Assembly: GCF_022539665.2 (NCBI RefSeq)
Contig: NC_081331.1
Span: forward strand, 3,444,501 to 3,508,500
Source: Daphnia carinata
Taxonomy: Eukaryota > Arthropoda > Branchiopoda > Diplostraca > Daphniidae
Length of the DNA: 64,000 nucleotides
Direction of reading: 5' to 3'
Shown here: positions 12,001 to 22,720 of the stretch, piece by piece
Position numbering within the stretch: position 1 is the first letter of the stretch
How the letters are laid out: each line of letters opens with the position of its first letter
Notes under the pieces: model-generated
The model's database searches: none
What the model saw: the letters and a program-made list of their open reading frames with translations, nothing else
Told to the model about the DNA's origin: nothing
Made by a program: the position numbers and the translations under genes

Positions 12001-15000
12001 AATAATACCTGGGCGTCGCCACCCCTTAACACGGAAGAACTCCTTTTTGTGTGTCCTGAAAAATTCCGTCACATTGTCAGGAGTTTTCTTTTCTCTCTGG
12101 TGCACTAAAGGGAGATCTAAACGTATTATGTCGAAAAGCAATATCGACTGTGCACCCCTCTCTTACCGGGTCCGCTAGTTATCGATCTCTTCCACATCCC
12201 CCAACAAATCATTCCCACGGCAACCGATGCCATAAGGATTTTTTGCCCTCTTGTTTCATAAGGCAGCAGCATCCAGCAAGTTTTTTTTAACTAGTCGCCA
12301 CCCCAAAAACAAACGGGGCATTACGTTATCCGATTTTGAAGCGTAAGAAAAACAGGCTGAAAGGTCACAAGGCCCCGTCACTAAAGAAGACTGGGGCTTG
12401 TTACGCACTTGGTCGTATCAATCGATTCATTTCTTAAGCTTCTTCTTTTTTTTTTCTTCTACAAGGGAAAACCAAAAAATGTCCTCGATTTCTTTTTTTG
12501 AGAACAACGGGATATGTTTATACCGAATACACACCAGTGTAGGCAGCCAACGGTAGAACGGCCCTCTTGGCCCAGACATACAAAAGAATGGAAGAGACCC
12601 CAAAAACGGAATTACAAAAACTCGACTCCCCTACTCTCTCGCTCTCCCTACTTATTATTATATCCCTATCTCCTAGACATTGTTCGACACAAGCTCCTCC
12701 TCTTGAACTCAACCAGCCCAAGCCACTGAAAGCGGTCACGCGGTTTTTTTTTCTTCTAAGGGGGTTTTGTTGCTTTCTTATCTTCTTCTGCCCGACATGC
12801 AAAATGATTTCCGACTTTATTCTTTTTTACCCTTCCTTTCGTCAGACAGAAAAAAAAATGCCCAAACAAAATGGCAGAAGAACCGGAAATATTCCGTATG
12901 GGGAATAGTATGTCGAGTTCAGATGCCTAGAGGCAATCGAATAAAAAGGAGAGAAACGAGTACAAGAAGAAGCTCCAGGAAAATAAAAGCAAGAAGCGCG
13001 TGACGCGTTCCGTTGAAAAGATAAACAAAAGAAGAAAAACTTCCGCGTCGGTGACGTCGCCCGACTCTGTTTTGTTGATGACGTGGCCCAGTCAGTACCG
13101 CTTGGGTACGGTTCTTACACACAAGAGGATTTTTACAGGCACAGTTTTTTTTTTATTTAATGCAAGAAAGAAATAATTTAGGGCAACAAAGAAACAACAG
13201 TTGGTCAGGTTTCTTTTCGATTCTTGTCCCGTATTTTTTCGTACGGAGATTTTGGAATCCGCTACATACCCCTACAACGGCATGCCAATCTAACATTCCG
13301 TGTTACACCTTTTTTTTATTTTATTCACTGGGTCATCCAAAATAAATCTCTCGCCTTAAGGACACACAAAGACGAATCTAAGCTCCTCCCACCCTACAAC
13401 TACAAAGAGAAGGTAAATAAGAAAATAAAATAGGTCGACTGGAGAGGAAAAATACGTTGGCCCGTTTCTCCCTTCTCTACACTCAACAACCATTTTAACG
13501 GTAAGGTCTTGGATGAAAAGAGAGGGGGGGACGGACTTTTCCACAAGATTTGTTGGCCTCACACACAAGCCGTGGTCTCGTTTTGGCTTCGCCTGGTCTT
13601 CCAAATCGATCACACACTGGCTACTACCCACGTCTTACCACTAACCCTCAAAAGGAAGGCTATCTTTACCTCCATCTCTGCATTTAGAAAGACGGGAAGT
13701 GTGAGCGCATATAAAAATATTCTGTGGCCTGGCCCCGTGTGCTTGTGTATGCTGCACACACACACACACGCTGTATACCTTGAGTGTGTAACAAAGGGAA
13801 CCTTGGACACGTCACAAATATCTCCGAGAAAAATACACGTATCCAAAGAAGTCCCAACAGCACCAAGAAGGGACTTCTTGACCTTCAATTACCCAACTGG
13901 TGGTGAGCAGATGGTCTGACAGAGAGGCTATTCAAATGAAGCCCTGGGCGGTTCCTTGTTTCTCCCTTTTGACCTGATATTTTCGTGCCTTCCAAAAGAT
14001 GTCGTAGTCTCCGAAAGATATTTTTCAACGCTTTAATGTCGGTTCCACTTTTTCTTTATTTTTTTTTTATAGTCGACCAGGAGCTTTCTAGACAAACTTT
14101 TTTGGAAGACGACATCCAAGGCCGACAATGTCGCGCACCTTTAAAAAAAACTTTTTCGACACCTTGGAAAACTGCGTCTCCCTCTCAAAAAACTCCAAAA
14201 ATAACACGAAAAAAAAATTGAGAAACAAACTTACCAACAGACCGGTTTCCACGCTTGGTAAGAGCGTCAATCGACTTCCGTCACAAACTCCGTGCTCTCG
14301 CAGCGTCCCGTCTCGTAGATGTCTAAATTCATATAAAAGAGAAAAAAAAACTTGTTATCAAAACAATTTCATAGCCAAATCGCTCCAATCATTCAATAAG
14401 AGGTGCGGTTGAAAACCTTGAAATAATACTTGAAAAGTAGAGCTTTATCTAACCAGTAGGTTTCATAAAGATAAATGGCATGTCTGCTATGCAGCAATTT
14501 ATCGAAATGTCCTTCACTATACAGGCGATAGATACAGTCAAGAAAACGTATTGGGAGTAGTGCGGTTAAATTTTGTTGTGGGTGGCCTTGGTTGGCCAAG
14601 GTAAAACTCAACAGTGTACACGTGCATGATTATAGCGACTGCATATCTGCCACTTATTCGTCTACCTTGATGGGATAAACACTCCCTTGTCATTTTAACG
14701 ATTTTTGTATAAAAAAAAAAGACAATCACAATCAATGGAAATGATTTTTGCCATTCAATTATCCACCTAAGTTACGTGGCAAAAACTAGCAAAGACAACC
14801 ATAGCTTTTTGTGGCAAACCGGAAGTTCCTGGGAAATTACGTCATCGCCTGTTTTTTTTTCATGTGTAAAGATGGGTCAAATATGGTGGAAAAATATGAC
14901 CTCGAGAAATTCGTAAACTCCCCCTTCCCACGAGAATTTTGTGTCTATGATTCCACAAAGGTGGAATCTACCCTCCTCGATCAGGGCAGATGCTCTCAAC

Positions 15001-15713
15001 CTCTATTTCCGGACAAATAATTTCTTCACGCTATACAGCAGAAAGCTCAACGACGATAAGCCAACCTAATAAAACAAATTTTCCTGCGCGCAATGCCAAG
15101 GAAATCAAACAAAACAACCACCTGATCCTACAGGACGCAACTGTCTAAAAAGATTCGCATCAAATAGGAACGGAAATTTCAACAAACTAAATTCACGATA
15201 TCAAGCTTCTTCCTACATCTTTGAACCAAAAAAAATTGTGGTCTAGGCGCCATTTTGATTGTGGGCAACGTCCACAATTGACCTTGAGTCACTTCAAGGT
15301 GACGATTATTATCTATATGTTTACCTATCTTTCCAGAGGAGACATATCCGTTCTTTGGGCACTTTGAGACGCTTGGAGATGGTCTTTTTCAAATTGTCGA
15401 TCGTCTCGAGCTTGCTGACTTTGAGCTCAAATTGGCCGCCAGTGGTGGGCGCCACAGTGAGCGAAATGACGGGAAGGGGCGGTAATTCGGAAGAGGAGGA
15501 GGACGAAGTTCCCGGAACAGCAGACGAACGATGGCCGCATAAGCAAGTTGGGCCGGCACCTGCACTGACCGCCGCATCGGTATTATCCACGACCTGATGA
15601 GGACGGCCGTGACTGTTGCTTGAAGTAGAGCTGTTGTTGCCTTCAGTCGTTGCACTAGTCTTGCCGCTATGACCACCCTTCGTATCGTTGTTGGCTTCGT
15701 CTCCCGACTCCAT
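6092..15713 (-). CDS. MIDN: Midnolin / stuxnet homologue, complete (7 exons, 677 aa)
   Basis: Midnolin carries short-lived nuclear proteins to the proteasome without ubiquitination; the Drosophila homologue stuxnet controls Polycomb stability (family knowledge). Exons: 15325..15713, 14235..14322, 11711..11767, 7295..7942, 7126..7216, 6680..7030, 6092..6501; all junctions keep phase and total 2034 nt. Residues about 90-160 form the ubiquitin-like domain ([14 protein letters not shown], then [13 protein letters not shown]). Next come the two halves of the substrate-holding Catch region: [20 protein letters not shown] plus [16 protein letters not shown], and [20 protein letters not shown] plus [18 protein letters not shown] basic C-terminal helix ([18 protein letters not shown]) and the end EPVVA match vertebrate midnolin. 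The linkers are Ser/Ala/Pro rich, and exon 6 encodes a run of about 20 alanines. Three 5' introns are long (1.0, 2.5 and 3.8 kb), the rest short. The start is the first ATG of the open exon; it precedes a family-typical low-complexity leader. Confidence 0.95.
8857..8864. promoter_or_regulatory. CRE/ATF-type palindrome TGACGTCA in midnolin intron
   Basis: An exact 8-bp TGACGTCA is visible. This is the consensus for CREB/ATF-type bZIP factors. Its role here is inferred only from sequence and from its place in a long intron of midnolin, which is stimulus-responsive in mammals. Confidence 0.35.
11590..11611 (+). repeat. Poly(G) run of 22 bases
   Basis: An uninterrupted run of G lies in a midnolin intron, about 100 bp from the small Catch exon at 11711..11767. 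On the transcribed (minus) strand it is poly(C). Confidence 0.9.
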
Positions 15714-16362
15714 TTTATTTTTCGTCTTCGTCTTTCGTTTGGTGATGGCTTCCCCTTCCTTTTATTTTGCTTCACCAGCTTTTTCTTCTCTCTCTTTTCT
15801 CTCTCTCTCTATACTTGGGAAAGACGGGCGTTGTTGGACGACCCCAAGAGCACAAAAATGGCGGTGGAATAGTGTGTGGGGGCTGGCTTCCTTTTCCTTG
15901 GGGTAGGGAGATAAGGGCGCAAACTCAACGGGCACGCACACACACACATACACTGCACGGTATCTCTCAAAAAATCGAATCGAAAGACCCAATTCCCTTG
16001 AAGGCGATCGTTTTTCTAAAGAAACTCAGAGCAAGAAGGAATAAACCGAAAAAGTGGGTGGATAAATTAAAACCACGCTATCAAAAACCGAACAAAAAAT
16101 AGAAAATCGACAAGAACCGCTACTGCCGACTGCTCCACTCGACGGCTTAAAGCCAACTGAAGTACCAAGGAACCGAGGGTCTAAAATCTGCTGCAGGGGG
16201 GCGCTAGTTGTCTCATCGCCGTTCGGCTTTAGTGGGTGGAAGCGGGTGGTTGGTTGACTGTAGCGCCGCTACGAGCCCTAACGGCCAAAAAAGTTTTTCT
16301 TTTTTCTCGTTTGTTACTTATCTTTTGAATAGGTTTATTTACCAAGTTATTACGGATGTGAG

Positions 16363-16370
16363 TGACGTCA
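16363..16370. promoter_or_regulatory. CRE/ATF-type palindrome TGACGTCA upstream of midnolin
   Basis: An exact TGACGTCA lies about 650 bp upstream of the midnolin start codon, a reasonable promoter-proximal distance. A further copy lies at 17254-17261. The assignment rests on motif identity only. Confidence 0.4.
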
Positions 16371-17253
16371 CACAATGCACTTTATTGTCAAATCTTTCGT
16401 GAAATTTCAGTTTCACATTTTATTTTTCCTAAGCTAACTAGACTGAGCCGGACGTTGGGCCGAACCAGATAACCTTGAGAAGCCATTTTTCCTCCTCTCT
16501 CTCTCTCTTCCCCCCCCGTCCACGTTGAATAAGATACAAAAAGAAAAGCGGGAGGTCAATCAACCATTCGGATGCGCGCCACCTGTACGCGACCTTGTCT
16601 CTCGTTTATTGTCATCATCATATTTACAGATTTGAATTTTTTTTTCGTTTTTTCACCTTAATATGCTTTGTACTTACGTATCGCTCTTCTGAACGATTGG
16701 TCGTCATGACTACACGGTGCTTTGACACGAGTTGCCGTGGAAAACAGGACGACATTCTAGGCCGAAAACAAAAATTGTGCTCTATAGCCAACAGCTCCTT
16801 GCGTCGCCATTTTTTTTTTCTGGTTGTGGTGTCGAATCGAATCCCGTACGTACGTGTGTACAGGTTGAACGGTTAATATTTCGAAGACATAGGGAGAAAA
16901 GAAATGAGAAAAAGAAATCGACAATCGATATTCCGCTTTATGGCCTAAATGGTGTGTAAGAGAAGAGGGAGAAATGAAAAAAGAAGTGTGTCTAAATCTT
17001 CGGCTCTTTTGTCCCCGCGTATGGCCGTTAAATAGAAACCTGTTTTAGTACTAGTAGAGTGTACACACGTTTCAGAAACGGACAAAAATACACCATAAAC
17101 GCGGCGGCATTTTGACCTTCAAACCGAACAAGCGTGTCGGAACCTCAGAAAGTCACCAACTTTAGAAGTGAAAAAAAGAAAACTATCGCAATCAATTGAC
17201 GACATACGTTCGTAGCAAACAACTTTTCGGCCTTATGAAAATGTCGAAGTCTA

Positions 17254-17261
17254 TGACGTCA
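17254..17261. promoter_or_regulatory. CRE/ATF-type palindrome TGACGTCA (distal)
   Basis: A third exact copy of the bZIP palindrome, in the spacer between midnolin and ABCD3. Motif identity only. Confidence 0.3.
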
Positions 17262-19049
17262 TACAGGCATTAATCTTGAAATAGTTTCGTGATAAATCAT
17301 CATCGTACATATGGAAATGTTGAAATCTTTTACAAAAAAGAACCACGTCAAATTTGTGTTTGTTCTTTTTGCTGCGTCGACCAGTCGAGATTGTAGCCGT
17401 TGGCACTGAAGGTGAGAAACGGAGAGGGCAATGGACAGCAGAGGGTTACCATACCAACTATCTTTACTTCAGGTGGGGGATAGATATATACTACCTCTAA
17501 CAAAGAGAACCCCGGAGGAGGTGGGCGGTGTTTTCATTATATCCACCCCGAAAATGTCCGACCTTGACGCTCGACGTCTACACCGAGGACACACAGCAGC
17601 CCAAGACCAACTGCATAGCTCTTTCTACAGACAAAAGAGAAAACTTATGGGGGGTGGCGTTGGGGTTATCCGAGTACACTAGACTTTGGAAGAGGAAAAA
17701 AAAAGGACGTGAAAGAATATTCCCTTCTTTTTAAACCTGTTTTTTTTTTCTCTCCATAAATCGAAGAGGGTTGCAACAGTTTTTTGGGCTACGGCATTGC
17801 TGCTTTTTCGAGCATCCTCTCGACATTCTTTTCCAGTCCTGTGATTCTGTACAGACACAATAAGAAGTAGAATGAAAAGTAGAGATATGTATCGTCAGGA
17901 AACAAAAAAAAAAAAAAATGGGGAAGAAAATCAACGACAATCTTAACCCCTTTTCTCCAACGAGAAACATATCAAGTCCTTGGTCTTGAAAGAACAATAA
18001 AAGATAATCACAAAAGGCATTTGGAAAGTTGGACGTATTCGACTCTCTTTTAGACGGCCGTATCGCGTTGTGTGTGTGTATCATTGAAGATCGTTGAGGA
18101 CATCGGTAGTCGGGCCGAACTGAGGCCGTAGGGAAAAGAAGCTGATGTGGCACAAGGCCATTGGCGATCGGATGTGGTCGATGCGTGACGCGTCCCGACC
18201 GGAATGAGTAGGCTGGAAATTTCATGGTTCTCTTTTCATATAGTTAAAGCTTAAAATCTCCATCTACTCTGAACCCATCTAGGGAGAAAAAAAAGAGTGG
18301 ACGAAGTCTAATATCAAAAGTGGGGAAACTGGTCCGCCTGGTCACGAACCTCCCGGTCCATCATGATCACTCAATACGCATACCATGGATTTTCCTTGGT
18401 CGTCGTCCTCACCTTCGTTGTATTCTCACACCAGACATCCGTCTCTCTTTTGTGTGTACTCACCACCGTCATCGGAAACGGGAAGGGCGGTATTCATTTA
18501 CTCCCGGCCATTTTATCGTATGGGGGGCGTGTGCGTATGCTTGCATCACAGCATCGACATTGCCTTTTCTGATGGAAATCAAAAGAATTTCTTTTCTTAA
18601 ACGACTTCAATAAAATTCTAATATGGTTGTGGATGGTTTTGTTTTTTTCGTTAATTTTTTTGGGGAGGGGGGAGTTCAAAGAGTACAAAATAACAAGGAG
18701 CCAAAAAGCGAACGTTATGCATCATGCATGAAGGAACTATATAACAAAGTGCTCCCACCCACTTAAAGAGTGACGTGATTTTGTTTTTTTATCTTTGAAA
18801 TCAAGAAAGTCCTAAAATAAATGTTTGTTGAAAACATAATTACGAAAAATATAGAAAAAAAAGTAAACAAAATAAACAGGGCCACCACCTAATAAACTCA
18901 TATCGAGTTTTGTTTCTTCATCTCCAAAAAGTACATCCTAGATTGGTCTATAAACTGTAATGTTAACCCCTTAATATTTTGCATGACAGGTTGGTTCAAC
19001 TTGGCGGCAGACAATGGATGTTGTCATGAAGAGTCTACCAACAACAAGT

Positions 19050-20045
19050 TTAGGAACCAAATTCGATAGTGTCCAAATCGATTGGTTTGAATTCATAGTT
19101 TCCTCGTCCGTCCATATGCAGGTAAAACTATTGAGCAGCCAAACAGAAAAGGTTAACCAGATCAATTAAACGTGAGTCAACCCTCAATGCGGGAACACAA
19201 TCGGTTACCTCGTGATGTTGCCATAGCGACCGTCGATGGGAGACGGTAAATAACGTGATTCCCACTTGACGACAGTATTGATACATTGAACCTTCCACGT
19301 CTACGCTGACGGCAGAAGTGCACTCGTCCAGGATGGCAAACTGAGGCTTGTGATAAAACAGGCGGGCCATCTGATATTGGAAAAGGAAAAATATAAAAAC
19401 TTGTTGTCCTGGATACCAAGTATTTTGTTTTGTTTTGTTTCAAAGGCGAATACGAAAAAAAAAATACTTACGGCAATCCTTTGCTTCTCGCCACCACTGA
19501 GCACGTCCATCCAATCGGCCACAGCATCCCAGCGACCGTCCCTCTCTTGGATGTAAGTCAATTTGACGAGGTCGAGATACGTGAGCAAGTCGTCGTCGTG
19601 AATTCCTTTGCGCACCATGTCTTCGTAGGTATCCGGATAGATGACTTGATCACGCAACGAACCCAATGTCATGTACGGGCGTTGAGGAATGTAGAAGAGT
19701 TTGCCTGGGCCCGGTTTGGTTAAAGTACCACCAAAAACTGGCCACAGCTTTAAAAAATAAGATAGAATTATTGGTAGTAATCATTTTTCAGTAATGATTT
19801 CCTACCTCTCCCAGAACTCGGAACAGCGACGATTTGCCGCAACCATTTGGCCCGCATACAAGCACGTTCATTCCAGAATGGACTTCGAACGACATGTCTT
19901 CAATCAGCACGTCGCCGTTGGGCGTTACCAAGGGTACGTGTTCGAAATGGATAATGTTGTCCTTGTTGATGATCCGACCAGCTCCGGGAATCAAGGGCGC
20001 TCGAGTCAAGGCTTTGCCTTCCCCTACACGTCAACAGAATTCCCG

Positions 20046-20097
<52 letters not shown>

Positions 20098-20346
20098 GAA
20101 AGTTTTTTAAAATTAATATTTAAAAATTTTCAAACGTATGCTATTAGTTCTAAAATTCTAACCGTTTTCATTGGAAACCATGGTCCGCTGGTATCGACCG
20201 TTATTCAAATCTTGTAAAACAGTAATCAGTTCAGTCACACGTAGAGTGAATCCAGCCAGCCGTGTCAATTCCCGACCGGCCAATACTAAACGGCCGATAG
20301 CTTCAGCTAACTTGACTAACATGCGACCACTTTTGTAATATTGCTA

Positions 20347-20382
<36 letters not shown>

Positions 20383-22102
20383 TTTTTGGTTTTGTTAAGT
20401 CAAAGAAATTTGGCTAGGGAAACAAGCGCTTTATGTTGTATACCTCCAATCGTTCACTAGATCCAGCATTGGACAAATGATGGGTCGTGCTAAAAAATGG
20501 GCGGCTGACCACGAAAAACCCGACAGCAGTAGCAATGTCTGCAAAAAGGAGAGAGAAAAATGATTTCGGCAATTTCCATGAACTGCGGCGTCTACGCCAA
20601 CCTACATTTTGCAATAATATTGTCCACGAATCCCATCGTGAAACGGAATTCCAAGAATCGACGGAGGTGCCTCACCTTTTTTGAAAAATCAGCTGTGACA
20701 TTATACGGAAACTTTAAGTGTACAAACCAAGTTACCAGACGAGTAAATGCTGTTAACATTGTGGCCTTTTCGCGAATATTTCCGCGATAGAAAGCAACTT
20801 CTTCGGCATTTGTGATCAAACGTGAATTGACGTAGCGGAATTCACCCTCTAACTGTTGTTCAGACACTGTCATACGACTTACTGGGCGGCGCAAATGGGT
20901 CAACAATACACCGGAAACGAACAAATAAAGCACCATAATGCTAGGACCCTACAGATAATAATCAAGGACAATCAGTAGGCTTGAAATTATGAAAAGTTCT
21001 TGCCTGCCCGCCAATCGTGACAGCCAGTCTATGGACATAAATGACAATGTCCAAAATGGGTTTGCTAATGTTTGAATAAAGTTCTGTGATGCTTGAACAG
21101 AATCGTTCGACATCGGTTGTGAGCAGTTGATCTGGATTCGAAATTCGGTTGTCGAGGTTATTCATTTTGTAGTAAGTGAAATCCCTAAATCACAGAACGC
21201 AATTTATTAAAGTTTAGTTTAAAATGCAAAAAATGCAAAAAAAAAAAATGCTTACTTCAGGTATTGGTCATAGAGGTGTCGGGTCAATCGTGTTCTAAAG
21301 CGCAGTTTTAGTTCGTCTAATCCAAGCTTGACGAAAGGAATACTTTCAATATCACTACAATAAATGGAATACTATGGGAGTAATGGCTTACCTTCAAGAC
21401 ATTGTTCACCATTGAAATCTAGAACACAAGATCAGTATTTAAAATTTTTGAAACATTGCTTTCTGTTATACTTCATACCATAGGCATAGCTGCGATGAAC
21501 TGTATTACATAACTTTTGAAAAGTGGAAAGTTGCGACCAATAATAGCACTGTGAAGAAACTTTTATTAAAACATTGACTCACAAGTAAATAAACCCATAA
21601 TAGACAAACCTTTCAATTGATGTTGAATTTTGAATCATCCATATATCACAACTTGATCGGGCTACTAATGCTGCAGCAACTAAAACCATAAAGCCAGCTT
21701 CTGGTGAAAACACACCAGGAATTATGATCCGCAAAATCGCAGCAATACGCCGTATGAAAGTGCCATCAATTGCCACCTTCTCAGCTGATCGTTTATTTTT
21801 CTGTCAAAACCTAAAATATTGATCTCATTGCCATACACAAAAAAGGAAACACTTACCTCGTTAATAACATATTGCACACGTTCTGCAGCTGCAGCTCTGG
21901 AAAACAAGCAACAGTAATTAATTCATGTGCAAAAACATTTTTTTTTTAGATTGTTTTACCTTCTGTTTTGATTGGTTCGATGAACGCTTAAGAGCCATAA
22001 TACAAGTGCTAGGCCTCCCCCGGTTATAGCGATCGGTTTTCCCAGTATACTTGATAATAAACTAGGACTTTTGCCAACAAATTTGCTTAAGACTGGAGCC
22101 AT
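19050..22102 (-). CDS. ABCD3: ABCD3/PMP70-type peroxisomal ABC half-transporter, complete (15 exons, 671 aa)
   Basis: ABCD3 dimers import long- and branched-chain acyl-CoAs into peroxisomes for beta-oxidation. Exons: 21960..22102, 21857..21896, 21610..21800, 21479..21548, 21392..21418, 21256..21326, 21004..21184, 20736..20948, 20606..20675, 20444..20538, 20163..20343, 19806..20023, 19472..19747, 19209..19370, 19050..19127 (2016 nt). The membrane half shows ABCD3 motifs such as [14 protein letters not shown] and [20 protein letters not shown]. The nucleotide-binding half has Walker [10 protein letters not shown] (485-493), Q-loop YIPQRPY, signature LSGGEKQR (583-590), Walker B FAILDEC (603-609) and the H-loop histidine in TVSHR. 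The C-terminus, DLDTIEFGS, is close to the human ending. Length is near the human 659 aa. CACAG just before the ATG suggests a 5' UTR intron. The intron after 21004..21184 starts with GC (GCAAGA) rather than GT. The intron 20676..20735 is 60 bp and has no in-frame stop. The intron 20024..20162 carries about 50 A. Confidence 0.96.
20046..20095 (+). repeat. Poly(A) tract of about 50 bases inside an ABCD3 intron
   Basis: A near-pure A run (T on the coding strand) lies immediately upstream of the intron 3' half of the exon encoding Walker A. A second A run of about 35 bases is at about 20345-20378 in the next intron downstream of the membrane-domain exons. Both sit next to acceptor sites and could serve as over-long polypyrimidine tracts. 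Confidence 0.85.
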
Positions 22103-22478
22103 TGCTGTGAAAAAACAGGTTTTAAAAAATTTCTTCCTGGTATCTTTGGCACTCCTTGTCCACAATATTCTGTCAAGTCACAGAAGCAGAGAACTCGAAG
22201 TTGACGCTAAATTGAAATCATTCATGTAAAACCCATAAAACACCTGAGGCTTCTTCCCAGTACACGAACTCGGAATTTCCCTTCCCTGATTGTATAAAAA
22301 AATAAAGGCCATGCTTTAAATTGGGCAGCGGCACCTAGTTTAAAAAGTATCAAACTGAATTTTAATGGCTTTAACAGCCCAGCGACAAGACTTTATACCG
22401 AAAAGCAAAGATTGGAAATTTAGAAAACGTAGAAAAGAATTAATTCGTATTTCTGTCAGATATTCAAACGGTGTAATA

Positions 22479-22566
22479 TATGGCAATCCGTATTACCCAA
22501 AAAAAAAAAAATATCGGCCTTTTTTTTCTGTTTTCCTGCTATCGCCATCTACCGGTCGGTAGATGG
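22479..22566 (+). repeat. Short dispersed repeat, copy A
   Basis: It begins TATGGCAATCCGTATTACCC, followed by an A-run, a T-rich block containing CGGCC, and a tail with CGCCATCTACCGGTC. Its end forms a perfect small palindrome ATCTACCG-GT-CGGTAGAT. The same order of blocks recurs five more times in the next 6 kb, in both orientations. It is probably a miniature inverted-repeat element or a fragment of one; no coding capacity. Confidence 0.7.
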
Positions 22567-22626
22567 TGCCAGCAACCGAAACAAATGCCAGCAAAAAGCA
22601 AACAAATGCCAAAGGTGAGACATGCT

Positions 22627-22720
22627 TATGGCAATCCGTTTTACCCCCCAAAAAAATAAAATTTTGGCCTTTTTTTTTCTTTTTACAGCTATGGCCATCT
22701 AGCGGCCAGATTTCTATTTA
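22627..22720 (+). repeat. Short dispersed repeat, copy B
   Basis: It begins TATGGCAATCCGTTTTACCC, then A-run, T-run, and GGCCATCTAGCGGCCAGATTT. Same orientation as copy A and only about 60 bp beyond it. A 27-bp direct repeat (22600-22626) ends exactly where this copy begins. Confidence 0.7.

Larger units (their letters stand above)
7943..14234 (-). other. MIDN: Two long midnolin introns (7943..11710 and 11768..14234)
   Basis: These are non-coding on both strands as far as I can tell: open stretches are short, lack similarity to any family I know and are dominated by CT/GA-rich sequence. They contain GA-repeat tracts (about 9982-10001 and 10683-10701) and a 22-base G run at 11590-11611. A palindromic CRE-type site TGACGTCA is at 8857-8864. 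The third intron, 14323..15324, likewise shows nothing recognisable. Confidence 0.6.
15714..19049. other. Midnolin 5' region and spacer to ABCD3
   Basis: The stretch next to 15713 should hold the midnolin promoter and 5' UTR; it is CT-rich with a T/C microsatellite near 15781-15811. Exact TGACGTCA palindromes lie at 16363-16370 and 17254-17261. The part next to 19050 should hold the ABCD3 3' UTR. Between them I see only short open frames with no family resemblance, and no RNA gene. Confidence 0.5.

Noticed and set aside
17731-18225. 164-aa minus-strand frame between midnolin and ABCD3
   Set aside because: No family resemblance, it contains translated homopolymers (Phe runs), and it has no splice or start context beyond chance.
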